Shown: positions 27,944 to 38,811, counted from the stretch's first letter. The stretch is DNA of 64,000 nt from OLB11 sp041392835 (GCA_041392835.1 JAWKLF010000001.1:1154413-1218412), one strand, 5' to 3'. Notes: generated by a model from the sequence alone, not told the origin. Translations and numbers: made by a program.

Positions 27944-30517
27944 ATGAGTAAGAATTTATTGATTGTGGAGTCTCCTGCAAAAGCTAAAACCATAGAAAAG
28001 ATTTTAGGAAAAGACTTTCAAGTAAAATCCTGTTATGGCCATATTCGAGACCTCGAAAAAGATGCTATGGGCATAGATATCAATAACCATTTTAAACCTT
28101 CTTATAAAATTTCAGACGATAAAGAAAAAGTAGTAAATGAATTAAAACGCCTTGCCCAGTCTTCCGAAGTTTGGTTAGCATCGGATGAGGATAGGGAAGG
28201 AGAAGCCATTTCTTGGCATTTATGCGAAGTCCTCAATTTGGATATTCACAAAACCAAACGTATTGTTTTTCATGAAATTACTAAGCCAGCCATTAAACAC
28301 GCCGTAGAAAACCCACGTAGTATCAATATGGATTTGGTCAATGCTCAACAAGCACGTAGAATTTTAGATAGAATTGTTGGTTTTGAGTTGTCGCCTGTAT
28401 TGTGGCGAAAAATTGCCAGAAGCAATTCACTCAGTGCTGGGCGTGTACAATCTGTAGCCGTAAGACTCATTGTAGAGCGCGAACGAGAAATCATTCAATT
28501 TGTGCCTCAAAGCAGCTTTAAAGTCGATGCTATTTTTAATGTATTGGATATACATGGCAAACCTGCCAGTTTAAAAGCCGAATTACAAAACAAAATTACA
28601 GAACATAACAAGGCCTATGATTTTCTGACAAAATGTACACATGCCGATTTTAGCCTAAAAGATATACAAGTAAAACCAGGCAAAAAAACGCCTTCAGCAC
28701 CATTTACCACATCTACATTACAACAAGAAGCCAGTAGAAAATTGGGCTATTCTGTTTCTCGTACTATGCAAATAGCACAGCGTCTTTACGAAAATGGATT
28801 TATTACATATATGCGTACTGATGCTGTTAACTTGTCTAATACGGCATTGGAAAATATCAAAAAACAAGTAGATACTCAGTTTGGTCAGAACTATCATAAA
28901 CTACGAGTATTTAAAAATAAAAATGAAAATGCACAGGAAGCCCACGAAGCTATCAGGCCTACTGATATGTCTATGCAGCACACCTCCGACCCAGATTGGC
29001 AACGTTTATATGATCTAATTTGGAAGCGCACTATGGCTTCACAAATGGCAGATGCCGAATTAGAAAAGACAGTTATGACAATTGAATCTTCTTCTATAGA
29101 AGAGCATTTTATAGCTACTGGGGAAGTCATAAAATTTGACGGCTTCTTAAAGTTATATATGGAAAGCCAAGATGAAGAAAACGAAGATGAAGAGACCAAA
29201 GGATTACTACCACAGCTAAATATTGGCCAAAGCATGATGTTGGATTTTATGACTGCTACAGAGCGTTTTACTAAGCCTGCAGCAAGATATACAGAGGCAT
29301 CTCTTGTAAAAAAATTAGAAGAATTAGGAATAGGTCGCCCATCTACATATGCACCTACTATCAGTACAATACAAAATAGAAATTATGTGGTAAAAAAAGA
29401 TAAGGATGGTATAGAAAGAACATATAGAGTTATTTCATTAAAAGAAAAAAAGATTAAAGATTTAAAACAAGTTGAAATAACGGGTGCTGAAAAATCTAAA
29501 CTGTTTCCGACAGATTTAGGAAGCGTTGTTACCGATTTTTTAAAACAACACTTTGAGCAAGTAATGGATTATCAGTTTACAGCCAAAATAGAAAATGAGT
29601 TTGACGAAATAGCCGACGGCAAAAAAGAATGGAGTAGTATGTTAGAAAATTTCTATTCTCCTTTTCATCAGTTAGTAGAAACAACTTTAGAAACTGCAGA
29701 TAGAGCAAGTGGTGAACGTATTTTAGGCGAAGAAGAAGGCACTGGTAAGCCTGTCATAGCACGTATAGGTCGCTTTGGTCCTATGGTACAAATAGGTAAA
29801 ACCGATGATGAAGAAAAGCCACGTTTTGCCCGACTAAGACAAAATCAAAGTATAGAAACCATTACATTATCCGAAGCATTAGATTTATTTAAATTACCAA
29901 TTACCCTTGGCGATTTTGAAAATCAAGTAGTTCAAGTCAACGTTGGTCGTTTTGGCCCTTATGTAAAATTTGGAGAACAATTTATCTCACTTCCCAAAGG
30001 CTCTGATCCATTAGAGGTCAACTTGGAGCAGGCTGTAGAAGTTATAAAAGCTAAACAAATTGAAGATGCACCAATAGGACATTATGACCAAAAACCAATT
30101 ACGAAAGGAAAAGGTCGTTTTGGCCCTTTTATCAAATGGAACGATTTATTTATCAATATCCCAAAAGCCTATCATTTTGATACTATCAATGAAGAAGAAT
30201 GTTTTGAGCTTATTGAAAAAAAATTAGAAAAAGAAGCCAATCGATATATACTACAATTTCCAGAAGAAAAAATAAGTGTAGAAAATGGCCGATGGGGTCC
30301 ATTAATTAAATTCAATAAAAAACAATTAAAGCTTTTGCCAAAGGCTGATGGTGCGAAATACACACCTGAAGAAGCAGCTTTATTGAGTTTGGATGATGTA
30401 AAAAGTATGATAGTAGCTCAAGTGCCTAATGCTTTTTCAAAACCCACTAAAAAAGCAGCAGCTAAAAAAGCGAGCGTAAAAAAAGCCACAACCAAAAAGA
30501 CAGCTATCAAAAAATAG
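27944..30517 (+). CDS. topA: DNA topoisomerase I
   Basis: The 857-residue type IA topoisomerase has the TOPRIM domain (LLIVESPAKAKTIEKIL; SDEDREGEAISWH), the active-site tyrosine Y289 in GFITYMRTDAVN and the SLVKKLEELGIGRPSTYAP motif. Instead of zinc ribbons it ends with about four GRFGP-type repeats (IGRFGPMVQIG, VGRFGPYVKFG, KGRFGPFIKW, NGRWGPLIKF) and a Lys/Ala-rich tail resembling histone H1. It relaxes negative supercoils. Complete. Confidence 0.96.
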   Translation: MSKNLLIVESPAKAKTIEKILGKDFQVKSCYGHIRDLEKDAMGIDINNHFKPSYKISDDKEKVVNELKRLAQSSEVWLASDEDREGEAISWHLCEVLNLDIHKTKRIVFHEITKPAIKHAVENPRSINMDLVNAQQARRILDRIVGFELSPVLWRKIARSNSLSAGRVQSVAVRLIVEREREIIQFVPQSSFKVDAIFNVLDIHGKPASLKAELQNKITEHNKAYDFLTKCTHADFSLKDIQVKPGKKTPSAPFTTSTLQQEASRKLGYSVSRTMQIAQRLYENGFITYMRTDAVNLSNTALENIKKQVDTQFGQNYHKLRVFKNKNENAQEAHEAIRPTDMSMQHTSDPDWQRLYDLIWKRTMASQMADAELEKTVMTIESSSIEEHFIATGEVIKFDGFLKLYMESQDEENEDEETKGLLPQLNIGQSMMLDFMTATERFTKPAARYTEASLVKKLEELGIGRPSTYAPTISTIQNRNYVVKKDKDGIERTYRVISLKEKKIKDLKQVEITGAEKSKLFPTDLGSVVTDFLKQHFEQVMDYQFTAKIENEFDEIADGKKEWSSMLENFYSPFHQLVETTLETADRASGERILGEEEGTGKPVIARIGRFGPMVQIGKTDDEEKPRFARLRQNQSIETITLSEALDLFKLPITLGDFENQVVQVNVGRFGPYVKFGEQFISLPKGSDPLEVNLEQAVEVIKAKQIEDAPIGHYDQKPITKGKGRFGPFIKWNDLFINIPKAYHFDTINEEECFELIEKKLEKEANRYILQFPEEKISVENGRWGPLIKFNKKQLKLLPKADGAKYTPEEAALLSLDDVKSMIVAQVPNAFSKPTKKAAAKKASVKKATTKKTAIKK

Positions 30518-30540
30518 TTTTTTTAAGATTTCGCCAATAC

Positions 30541-30819
30541 ATGGATATAGAAGAAAGAAATAGTGGAAATAAAGCGTTTGCCGGTTTTAAAGCAGGTTGG
30601 GATATTTCTATGGGTGTTTTATATATTATTTTGTGTAGTTATGCTATCAATTTAGAATTTATCATTGAGCGATTTGGCAAAAAAGCAGTGTATATATGTT
30701 GTATATTATTTATTTTTTATGGAGCTTTTAGAATCGTAAGAGGTTTTTTAGCTATGAAGAAAAGCATGAAAAGAAAAAGATATCAATTTGGCGATCATGC
30801 CAAAAATTCAAAAGCATAA
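30541..30819 (+). CDS. Small two-helix membrane protein
   Basis: The 92-residue protein has two hydrophobic helices (MGVLYIILCSYAINLEFII and YICCILFIFYGAFRIVRGF) and a basic C-terminal tail (MKKSMKRKRYQF), so the termini are probably cytoplasmic. It follows topA by 23 nt. Similar short proteins occur after topA in related Bacteroidota. Function unknown. Confidence 0.6.
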   Translation: MDIEERNSGNKAFAGFKAGWDISMGVLYIILCSYAINLEFIIERFGKKAVYICCILFIFYGAFRIVRGFLAMKKSMKRKRYQFGDHAKNSKA

Positions 30820-30846
30820 AATAGACTAAAAGACACAATAATATAT

Positions 30847-30854
30847 TAAGTTTG
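30847..30854 (+). promoter_or_regulatory. Candidate -7 box (TAAGTTTG)
   Basis: TAAGTTTG fits TAnnTTTG and lies 21 nt before the ATG of the acyl-CoA dehydrogenase gene. No clear TTG at -33. Confidence 0.4.
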
Positions 30855-30875
30855 TAACCTTTAAACCCTTTAGAT

Positions 30876-32018
30876 ATGAACTTTCAACTTACAGAAGAAC
30901 AGCAAGCTGTGCAACAAGCAGCACGCGATTTTGCTCAAAACGAATTATTACCAGGTGTTATAGAACGCGATGAAAAACAACAATTTCCTGCCGAATATAT
31001 TAAGAAACTTGGCGAATTGGGCTTTTTGGGTATGATGGTAGACCCCAAATATGGCGGATCTGGTATGGATACCATATCCTATGTATTAGCGATGGAAGAA
31101 ATTTCAAAAGTAGATGCTTCTACTTCTGTCGTTATGAGTGTTAATAATTCATTGGTTTGCTGGGGTTTAGAAACATATGGTACAGAAGAGCAAAAACAAA
31201 AATATTTAATGCCTTTGGCATCAGGACAAGTGATAGGTGCGTTCTTATTGAGCGAGCCAGAGGCTGGAAGTGATGCAACTTCGCAACGTACAATTGCAGA
31301 AGACAAAGGAGACCACTATATACTAAATGGTACCAAAAACTGGATTACCAATGGTAGCTCTGCCACACATTATTTAGTTATAGCTCAAACAGATATTGCA
31401 AAAAAACATAAAGGCATCAATGCATTTATAGTAGAAAAAGCATGGGATGGTGTAACTGTTGGAGCCAAAGAAAATAAATTAGGTATTCGTGGTAGTGACA
31501 CACATTCTATAATGTTTCAAGATGTAAAAGTGCCAAAAGAAAACCGTATTGGTGAGGATGGATTTGGATTTACTTTTGCTATGAAAGTGTTGAGTGGTGG
31601 TCGTATAGGTATAGCTTCGCAGGCATTAGGTATAGCCAGCGGTGCTTATGAATTGGCTTTGAAATACGCCAAAGAACGTAAAGCTTTTGGTACCGAAATT
31701 ATGAATCATCAAGCAATACAATTTAAATTGGCTGACATGGCTACACAAATCGAAACAGCTCGTTTATTATGTATGAAGGCTGCATGGCTCAAAGATCAAC
31801 ACGAAAATTACGATATGGCATCTGCTATGGCTAAGTTATATGCATCTGAAATAGCGCAAAGTGTAACAAGCGAAGCCGTGCAAATACACGGCGGATATGG
31901 ATATGTAAAAGAATTCCATGTAGAGCGTTTAATGCGCGATGCCAAAATAACTCAAATCTATGAAGGTACAAGCGAGGTACAACGCATTGTGATTAGTAGA
32001 AGTGTCTTGAAAGCATAA
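30876..32018 (+). CDS. Acyl-CoA dehydrogenase
   Basis: The 380-residue flavoenzyme has the family signatures FLLSEPEAGSDATSQ (residues about 125-140, FAD/substrate), the GGRIGIASQALGIA helix, and the C-terminal IHGGYGYVKEFHVERLMRDA and QIYEGTSEVQRIV with the catalytic Glu near residue 363 typical of short-chain (butyryl-CoA) dehydrogenases. It oxidises acyl-CoA to trans-2-enoyl-CoA, passing electrons to ETF. Monocistronic. Confidence 0.93.
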   Translation: MNFQLTEEQQAVQQAARDFAQNELLPGVIERDEKQQFPAEYIKKLGELGFLGMMVDPKYGGSGMDTISYVLAMEEISKVDASTSVVMSVNNSLVCWGLETYGTEEQKQKYLMPLASGQVIGAFLLSEPEAGSDATSQRTIAEDKGDHYILNGTKNWITNGSSATHYLVIAQTDIAKKHKGINAFIVEKAWDGVTVGAKENKLGIRGSDTHSIMFQDVKVPKENRIGEDGFGFTFAMKVLSGGRIGIASQALGIASGAYELALKYAKERKAFGTEIMNHQAIQFKLADMATQIETARLLCMKAAWLKDQHENYDMASAMAKLYASEIAQSVTSEAVQIHGGYGYVKEFHVERLMRDAKITQIYEGTSEVQRIVISRSVLKA

Positions 32019-32169
32019 TCTAAACAGTCGCAAATACTTTATAGATGTAGCATAAAATTGATAACATAGATTTTTTTGCTTATTTAGAAAGATTCATTCT
32101 TAATTGTTTGGATGGCTTTAATCCTTAGTGTAATTTCAATATTCAATTTCAAAGAAAAATATTTTAATC

Positions 32170-34290
32170 ATGAACAAATATCTTTTTATACTTTTCTGTA
32201 TGTCTATATTTAATCTGCAAGCCCAACATCCAATACCTTTGCACAGCTATCCAACTTCTAAAAAAGGAAATGTAGTGGATACCTACTTTGGTCAACAAGT
32301 AGAAGATCCATACCGATGGCTTGAAGATGACAATTCGCCAGAAACCATGAATTGGGTATTGGAACAAAATGCTGTCACATTTGATTATTTAAATAGAATT
32401 CCGGATCGTTCTGTGATTCATAATAATTTAATGAACAACTGGAACTATGCAAAATATAGTAGCCCTTTCAAAGAAGGAGATTATTATTTATTTTATAAAA
32501 ACAATGGATTGCAAAATCAAAGTGTTTTATATATTCAAAAAGGGCTTCAGGCCGAACCACAAGTTTTTATAGATCCTAATACATTAAGTAAAGATGGAAC
32601 AGTGGCCCTAAACAATGTGTCGCTTTCTAAAAAACAAAAGTATGCTGCATATAGTGTTTCGGGTAGTGGAAGTGATTGGCAAGATATATATGTGATGGAA
32701 GTGGAAAGCAAAAAAATATTGAAAGATAAAATTTCATACTCCAAATTTTCAGGTATCTCATGGAAAGGAGATGATGGATTTTATTATAGTGGTTATGATA
32801 AACCTAAAAATGAAGACGAAAAATATTCTGCAAAAACAGAATTTCAAAAAATCTTTTATCATAAAATGGGCACTTCCCAAGATGCTGATCAACTCATTTA
32901 TGAAGATAGAGAACATCCTTTGCGATATAAAGGAGCATTTTTGAGCGAAGATGAAAATTGGCTTATACTAAGCCTTTCAGACGGTACAGATGGTGTAGAA
33001 TTACAGTATTTAGATATGAAAAGTCCTTCAAAAGGCACTTTTAAAATGCTTTGCCCCGGTTACGATTTAAATCAAGATTTTATTGATGTCATAAATGGAA
33101 AATTTTTAATTTTTACCAATTGGAAGGCACCCAATTATCAACTCATACTTATTGATCCTAAACATCCTGAAGAAAAAAATTGGATGCCTTTTATTAAAGA
33201 AAGTAAAAATAAACTCAATGCAGTAAGTAGAGTAGGCGATAAGCTTTTCTTAAATTATTTAGAAAATGCTTCATCTAAAGTTGAAGTTTACTCCTTAGAA
33301 GGTAATCATGTGTCTGATATTCAATTGCCAGGAATAGGCACTGCATCGGGTTTTGGAGGCACCAGCAAGGATAAACAAACCTTCTATACATATTCTTCTT
33401 TTAATGCTCCACCTACAGTATATCAATATGATTTAGCTACTGCTAAAAGTACACTTTTTAAGCAAACCCATTTAAAAATGGATTTATCCAAAACAATAGT
33501 TGAGCAAATGTGGTTTACAAGTAAAGATGGAACCGAAGTACCTATGTTTGTTTACTATAGCAAAAATATTGATTTAAAAAAAGGACCACATCCTGTACTC
33601 TTGTACGGTTATGGTGGTTTCAATATACCGCTTACACCAAGTTTTAGCATACCTATGAGTTATTTTGTAGAAAAGGGTGGTGTATATGTTGTAGTGAATC
33701 TGAGAGGAGGTAGTGAATTTGGTGAAGAGTGGCATAAAGCTGGTATGCTCGAAAATAAACAAAATGTTTTTGATGATTTTATTGGTGCTGCTGAATTTTT
33801 AATATCAAAAGGCATTACATCAAGCGATAAATTGGCTATACATGGAAGAAGTAATGGTGGATTGTTGGTAGGAGCCTGTCTTACACAGCGCCCTGATTTG
33901 TATAAGGTAGCATTGCCTGGTGTTGGTGTATTGGATATGCTCAGATACCAAAAATTTACAGTTGGTTGGGGTTGGGTAGTTGAATACGGAAGCAGTGAAA
34001 ATGAAAATCAGTTTAATTTTTTAAAAGCGTATTCCCCTTTGCACAATGTAAGAAAAATAGATTACCCTGCAACGCTAATTACCACAGCAGATCATGATGA
34101 TAGAGTAGTGCCTGCTCATTCATTCAAATTTGCAGCTACACTTCAAGAAAAAAATACGAGCTCCAATCCTATGCTTATTCGCATAGACACACAAGCAGGG
34201 CATGGTGCTGGCAAGTCGACTACAAAACAGATTGATGAATGGTCTGATGTCATGTCATTTGTCTTTTACCATCTTGGAATGCACTTATAG
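32170..34290 (+). CDS. Prolyl oligopeptidase family serine peptidase (S9A)
   Basis: The 706-residue protein has a signal peptide (LFILFCMSIFNLQAQ), a seven-bladed propeller region (residues about 75-425) and a C-terminal alpha/beta hydrolase domain with the nucleophile S561 in HGRSNGGLL, the acid in TADHDDRVVPAHS and H678 in AGHGAG. The segment EDPYRWLEDDNSPE at the N-terminus is diagnostic of prolyl oligopeptidases. It cleaves short proline-containing peptides in the periplasm. Converges with dnaE with only 8 nt between stops. Confidence 0.94.
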   Translation: MNKYLFILFCMSIFNLQAQHPIPLHSYPTSKKGNVVDTYFGQQVEDPYRWLEDDNSPETMNWVLEQNAVTFDYLNRIPDRSVIHNNLMNNWNYAKYSSPFKEGDYYLFYKNNGLQNQSVLYIQKGLQAEPQVFIDPNTLSKDGTVALNNVSLSKKQKYAAYSVSGSGSDWQDIYVMEVESKKILKDKISYSKFSGISWKGDDGFYYSGYDKPKNEDEKYSAKTEFQKIFYHKMGTSQDADQLIYEDREHPLRYKGAFLSEDENWLILSLSDGTDGVELQYLDMKSPSKGTFKMLCPGYDLNQDFIDVINGKFLIFTNWKAPNYQLILIDPKHPEEKNWMPFIKESKNKLNAVSRVGDKLFLNYLENASSKVEVYSLEGNHVSDIQLPGIGTASGFGGTSKDKQTFYTYSSFNAPPTVYQYDLATAKSTLFKQTHLKMDLSKTIVEQMWFTSKDGTEVPMFVYYSKNIDLKKGPHPVLLYGYGGFNIPLTPSFSIPMSYFVEKGGVYVVVNLRGGSEFGEEWHKAGMLENKQNVFDDFIGAAEFLISKGITSSDKLAIHGRSNGGLLVGACLTQRPDLYKVALPGVGVLDMLRYQKFTVGWGWVVEYGSSENENQFNFLKAYSPLHNVRKIDYPATLITTADHDDRVVPAHSFKFAATLQEKNTSSNPMLIRIDTQAGHGAGKSTTKQIDEWSDVMSFVFYHLGMHL

Positions 34291-34298
34291 TATATTCA

Positions 34299-37200
34299 CT
34301 ATCTGGTTTCTATTTTATATATAATATGTTCCATAGCTTGAAGCGACTGAATAAATTCATCACTCAATTCTATATTTTTTTGCGCTCCATTTAGCTTGAG
34401 CAATTCTTTACTTTCCTCATCTTTGAGGGTTACATTAATTTCACAAAGTGCTTTTGGATTAGCATATTTGTTTATTAGAGCCAGAAAAGTGTCATCAAAT
34501 TTTTGAAGGCTTAAAGATACATGCAAGCTTTTGGTCAAATTCTTTTTCACGTTTTCAAGTAGCATCATACTTTGAATTTTTACTTCAAAAGTATTTTCAT
34601 CATAGAAACGAGGTTGATGTATTATTTGCATGGCTACTTTAGTATCTAATTCTAAAAAATCTTTATACTTAATATAATCATTTGAAAACAACATAAACTC
34701 ATGCTCTCCAAAATAATCTATGAGTTTAAAACGTCCATATGCGGTTCCTTTTTTAGAAATTAAATGTTGCGCTGAAGAAATAAAACCACCAACCCTTAGA
34801 TTTTTCTTTTTGTATTTATCTTCTAAAATGTCAGACAGTGGTGTGAATCCATAATGGTCGAGTTCAAATTTAAAAAAGTCTAAAGGGTGGGCAGTAATAA
34901 AGATGCCTACCATTTCTTTTTCTTTTTCAAGCAATTCGTGCATTTGCCAAGGTTCACAATCAAACAATTTGGGTTTCGGTATCTCAGGCATATCTTCTTC
35001 TCCAAATAAAGAGTTGCTCAAAAATGCAGAGCTACCACTGAGTTGTTGAGCATATTTAATAATTTTGTCTACACCGCTCATTTGCTCGCCAGGTGAAATA
35101 TAAAAGTATTGTGCTCTGTGATATTCTTTAAAACAATCAAAAGCGCCTGCCATGATAAGACTTTCTATAGTTTTTCTATTTACTGTTTTTGTACTTAGTT
35201 TTCCAACCATATCAAAAATATCAGTAAATAAACCTTCAGATTCTCTTTTGCTAATAATCTCATTCACTGCCGCTTCGCCTACACCTTTTATAGCACCTAA
35301 TCCAAAACGAATCACTCCATTTTTATCAACGCTGAATCCTTTTTTAGAAGCATTGATGTCGGGCCCAAGCACAGGAAGATTCATCTTTTGACATTCTTTC
35401 ATATACTTTGCAATATCTTCTATTGCATGTTGACTGTTAAGCAGGGCAGCCATGTATTCGGCAGGGTAGTTGGCTTTTAAGTATGCCGTTTGATAGGCTA
35501 AATAGGCATAGCATGTAGAATGCGATTTGTTAAAAGCATATTGGGCAAAGGCTTCCCAGTCATTCCAAATTTTTTGTAATTTTTCTAATGGATGTCCATT
35601 TTCAGTGGCTCCATCAAAAAATTTCTTTTGCATTTTATTCAAAACATCAATTTGCTTTTTACCCATAGCTTTTCTCAAAATATCAGCATCTCCTTTTGAG
35701 AAGTTGGCCAATTTTTGCGAAAGCAACATTACTTGTTCTTGATACACAGTGATGCCATAGGTTTCTTTTAAGTATTCTTCCATTTCTGGCAAATCGTATT
35801 CTATGGTTTTTCTACCGTGCTTTCTATCTACAAATTCTGGAATATACTCTAATGGACCGGGCCTATACAGCGCATTCATAGCTATCAGATCTTCTAAGTT
35901 AGTAGGCTTTAAATCTTTTAAATACTTTTGCATACCCACGGAAGCAAACTGAAAAGTTCCTTCTGTTCTTGCTTCTTGATATAGTTGAAACGTCTTTTCA
36001 TCTTCCAATGAAATGTTGGCTATGTCTATATCTATATCATGATTTTCTTTGATGAATATAATAGCATCGCGGATTATACTTAAGTTATTTAAACCCAAAA
36101 TATCTATTTTAATGGCACCGGCTTCTTCTACTACCTTGCCATCAAATTGGGTTACATAGAGTTCATTGTCTTTTTGTTTGCACAAAGGCATAATTTCGGT
36201 TAAATCCTTGGGGCCTATAATAATGCCTGCTGCATGTATGCCAGTGTTGCGCACTGTGCCTTCTAATTTTTCTGCTTCATGCAAAATAGTACTCTTAAAA
36301 TCACTGGTATTGTGATAAATTTTTTGAAGTGAAATCACATTCATCACATCTTCACTTTGAAATTCTTTTTTTCTAAGATCAGTTTCGGACAAGTGTAAAA
36401 TTTCATGTAGTGATGTGCCTGGCTTGTCAGGTACTAATTTAGCCAAGGCATTACTTTCTTCTAAAGGTAAATCCATTACTCTAGCCACATCTTTGATGCT
36501 GCTTTTGGCAGCCATAGTGCCATATGTAATTATTTGAGCCACCTGATTGCGCCCATAGCTATCTACTATATACTCTACTACTTTGCCTCTTCCAATATCA
36601 TCAAAATCGGTATCGATATCGGGCATGGTAGCACGTTCTGGGTTCAAGAAACGTTCAAAAAGTAAATTGTATTTAAGCGGATCTATAGAGGTGATACCGA
36701 TACAAAAGGCTACAACAGAACCAGCAGCTGAGCCTCTTCCAGGGCCAACTACAACACCCATTTTTTTAGTACTATTAATGATGTCACTAACGATTAAAAA
36801 ATAGCCAGCAAAGCCCATTTTTTGAATGACGCCCAATTCAAATTGTAAGCGTTCTTCAAGTTCAGGAGTAAATAATTTATATTTTATTTTGGCACCTTCA
36901 TAGGTTAAAAATTGTAGATACTCATCTTGTGATTTGAATTGAGGAGGAACTGGAAAATTTGGTAAGAGCAAATCATTGGTAACACTTATGAGTTCTACTT
37001 TGTCAACTATTTCATTAGTATTGTCGATAGAGTCGGGTAGGTCCGAAAAAAGTTCACACATTTCTTGCGTGGTTTTGAAATAAAATTGATTATTAAAGAA
37101 AGCAAATCTTGAATTTTTATTATTACTTTCTTCATCATCAAAGTCTTTCATTTTTGGTGTACTTTGAAGTTCTCCAGTATTGACACATAATAAAATATCA

Positions 37201-37874
37201 TGCGCATTACTATCTTCTTCATCTATATAATGCGAGTCGTTGCTTGCTATTATTTTGACTTTATATTCTTTGGCCCATTTTACTAATATTTCATTGACTT
37301 TATTTTGGTCGGGTATATCATGACGTTGAAGTTCTACATAGTAGTCTTCGCCAAAAAGATTGAGCCACCATAAAAATTCTTTTTTGCCAGCTTCTTCGCC
37401 ATCTTTTAATATAGTTCTAGGTACAGAAGCACCCAAACAGCATGTGGTAGCTATCAGGCCTTCATGATATTGTTCAACAAGTGTTTTATCTATTCTTGGA
37501 TATTTTCCGTATAAGCCTTCCGTAAAGCCTAATGAACAAAGTTTCATTAGATTTTTATATCCTATTTTATTTTTAGCCAGCAATAATTGATGGTATCGTA
37601 CATCTTTTTTTTCTTTACTAAATTGCTGTATATGCCTGTCTGTAACTACATAAAATTCACATCCCACTATAGGCTTTATAAGTGGTTTATTGGATTCATC
37701 TTTATATTTTTTGGCCTCCTTGACAAAATCAAAAACACCAAACATATTGCCATGATCGGTAATGGCTACAGCCGGCATTTGGTCCGCTACCGCTTTTTTA
37801 TATAATTTTTTTATACTACTGGCTCCATCTAGTAGTGAATATTGAGTGTGATTATGTAGATGAGAGAACTTCAT
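34299..37874 (-). CDS. dnaE: DNA polymerase III subunit alpha
   Basis: The 1191-residue protein starts with the PHP domain (FSHLHNHTQYSLLDGASSI; AITDHGNMFG). It has the catalytic PDIDTDFDD motif near residues 416-424, GRGSAAGS (about 380-387), the FNKSHSTCYAYLAYQTAYLK helix, the HhH region and an OB-fold. It is the replicative polymerase. A TAACTTTG promoter box lies on the minus strand at 37905-37898, 24 nt upstream of the ATG. Confidence 0.96.
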   Translation of the reverse strand: MKFSHLHNHTQYSLLDGASSIKKLYKKAVADQMPAVAITDHGNMFGVFDFVKEAKKYKDESNKPLIKPIVGCEFYVVTDRHIQQFSKEKKDVRYHQLLLAKNKIGYKNLMKLCSLGFTEGLYGKYPRIDKTLVEQYHEGLIATTCCLGASVPRTILKDGEEAGKKEFLWWLNLFGEDYYVELQRHDIPDQNKVNEILVKWAKEYKVKIIASNDSHYIDEEDSNAHDILLCVNTGELQSTPKMKDFDDEESNNKNSRFAFFNNQFYFKTTQEMCELFSDLPDSIDNTNEIVDKVELISVTNDLLLPNFPVPPQFKSQDEYLQFLTYEGAKIKYKLFTPELEERLQFELGVIQKMGFAGYFLIVSDIINSTKKMGVVVGPGRGSAAGSVVAFCIGITSIDPLKYNLLFERFLNPERATMPDIDTDFDDIGRGKVVEYIVDSYGRNQVAQIITYGTMAAKSSIKDVARVMDLPLEESNALAKLVPDKPGTSLHEILHLSETDLRKKEFQSEDVMNVISLQKIYHNTSDFKSTILHEAEKLEGTVRNTGIHAAGIIIGPKDLTEIMPLCKQKDNELYVTQFDGKVVEEAGAIKIDILGLNNLSIIRDAIIFIKENHDIDIDIANISLEDEKTFQLYQEARTEGTFQFASVGMQKYLKDLKPTNLEDLIAMNALYRPGPLEYIPEFVDRKHGRKTIEYDLPEMEEYLKETYGITVYQEQVMLLSQKLANFSKGDADILRKAMGKKQIDVLNKMQKKFFDGATENGHPLEKLQKIWNDWEAFAQYAFNKSHSTCYAYLAYQTAYLKANYPAEYMAALLNSQHAIEDIAKYMKECQKMNLPVLGPDINASKKGFSVDKNGVIRFGLGAIKGVGEAAVNEIISKRESEGLFTDIFDMVGKLSTKTVNRKTIESLIMAGAFDCFKEYHRAQYFYISPGEQMSGVDKIIKYAQQLSGSSAFLSNSLFGEEDMPEIPKPKLFDCEPWQMHELLEKEKEMVGIFITAHPLDFFKFELDHYGFTPLSDILEDKYKKKNLRVGGFISSAQHLISKKGTAYGRFKLIDYFGEHEFMLFSNDYIKYKDFLELDTKVAMQIIHQPRFYDENTFEVKIQSMMLLENVKKNLTKSLHVSLSLQKFDDTFLALINKYANPKALCEINVTLKDEESKELLKLNGAQKNIELSDEFIQSLQAMEHIIYKIETR

Positions 37875-37897
37875 TTGAATGGGTATTTCGCTTTATT

Positions 37898-37905
37898 CAA
37901 AGTTA
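37898..37905 (-). promoter_or_regulatory. Candidate -7 box (TAACTTTG) of dnaE
   Basis: Minus-strand TAACTTTG matches TAnnTTTG and sits 24 nt upstream of the dnaE start. The -33 element is unclear. Confidence 0.45.
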
Positions 37906-38080
37906 AAAAAAAAGGGAGTTGCTTTTTTTTTAAGTTATACCCAACATGATGAGTAAGGTGAATCCTTGATTTTTTGAGGTGGCTAACACATTGAAAACAA
38001 ATGAGATACATGTTATTAACAGAAATCAAATTTTTAACATGAATAAAACATCCAAGAAATAAATGATAAGAAATCAAAAA

Positions 38081-38088
38081 TTATATTT
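38081..38088 (+). promoter_or_regulatory. Candidate -7 box (TATATTTG) of the NlpC/P60 gene
   Basis: TATATTTG directly precedes the GTG at 38089. A start at the downstream ATGs (38104 or 38110) is therefore more likely than the GTG. Confidence 0.45.
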
Positions 38089-38109
38089 GTGTACCTAAAA
38101 AAAATGCTC

Positions 38110-38811
38110 ATGAAGTATACTATCAAAGCCATATTATTTTTAGTTTGTGTAATGTCTTTTCAAGTTGTTCTTGCTCAACGTGTAGATAATACAAAAAAGT
38201 CTGCGCAAGTACAATATGCTAAAGACCCATTAGGATTTGTTCAGGGATATTTGCTCAATACAGAAGTACAACAAACGCAATTACAAAATCTACCTAACTA
38301 TACGACAACGAGTTCAAAGAAAAAAGTAGAACCGGCACCAAATGTTAAGAAAGAAAAAGGATTTACAGATAATATGTTGTGTTGGATGCAAGACAAATAT
38401 GCTTCTTTGTTAAAAGTAATACCGGATCAGATTTCAAATGCATCGCTTTATAGTTTTATTGAAGATTGGTACGGTGTAAAATATAGAATGGGCGGAACTA
38501 GCAAGAAAGGAGTGGATTGTAGCGCTTTTGTACAGCATTTATATAGCCAAGTATTTGGTTTGAATATTTTACGTACAGCTTGTTTACAGTATCAATCTAC
38601 TAATTCTGTTTTGATAAAAGATTTGGAAGACCTTAAAGAAGGTGACTTGGTTTTCTTTAAAATCAATACATCAAGAATATCACACGTAGGTGTATATTTA
38701 AAGAATAGTTTCTTTGTGCATTCTGCATCAAGTAAGGGTGTTTCTATAGCCAGTTTGTCTAGCAGTTATTGGAAAAAATATTTTGCAGGCGCAAAGCGTA
38801 TTATAGAATAG
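38110..38811 (+). CDS. NlpC/P60 (C40) cell-wall peptidase
   Basis: The protein (233 residues from ATG 38110; 240 from GTG 38089) has a signal peptide (IKAILFLVCVMSFQVVLAQ), a linker and a C40 domain with the catalytic Cys in KGVDCSAFVQHLY, His in RISHVGVYL and the third polar residue further on (HSASSKGV). It should cut gamma-D-Glu-diaminopimelate bonds in peptidoglycan. It is the last core gene before the cassette array. Confidence 0.88.
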   Translation: MKYTIKAILFLVCVMSFQVVLAQRVDNTKKSAQVQYAKDPLGFVQGYLLNTEVQQTQLQNLPNYTTTSSKKKVEPAPNVKKEKGFTDNMLCWMQDKYASLLKVIPDQISNASLYSFIEDWYGVKYRMGGTSKKGVDCSAFVQHLYSQVFGLNILRTACLQYQSTNSVLIKDLEDLKEGDLVFFKINTSRISHVGVYLKNSFFVHSASSKGVSIASLSSSYWKKYFAGAKRIIE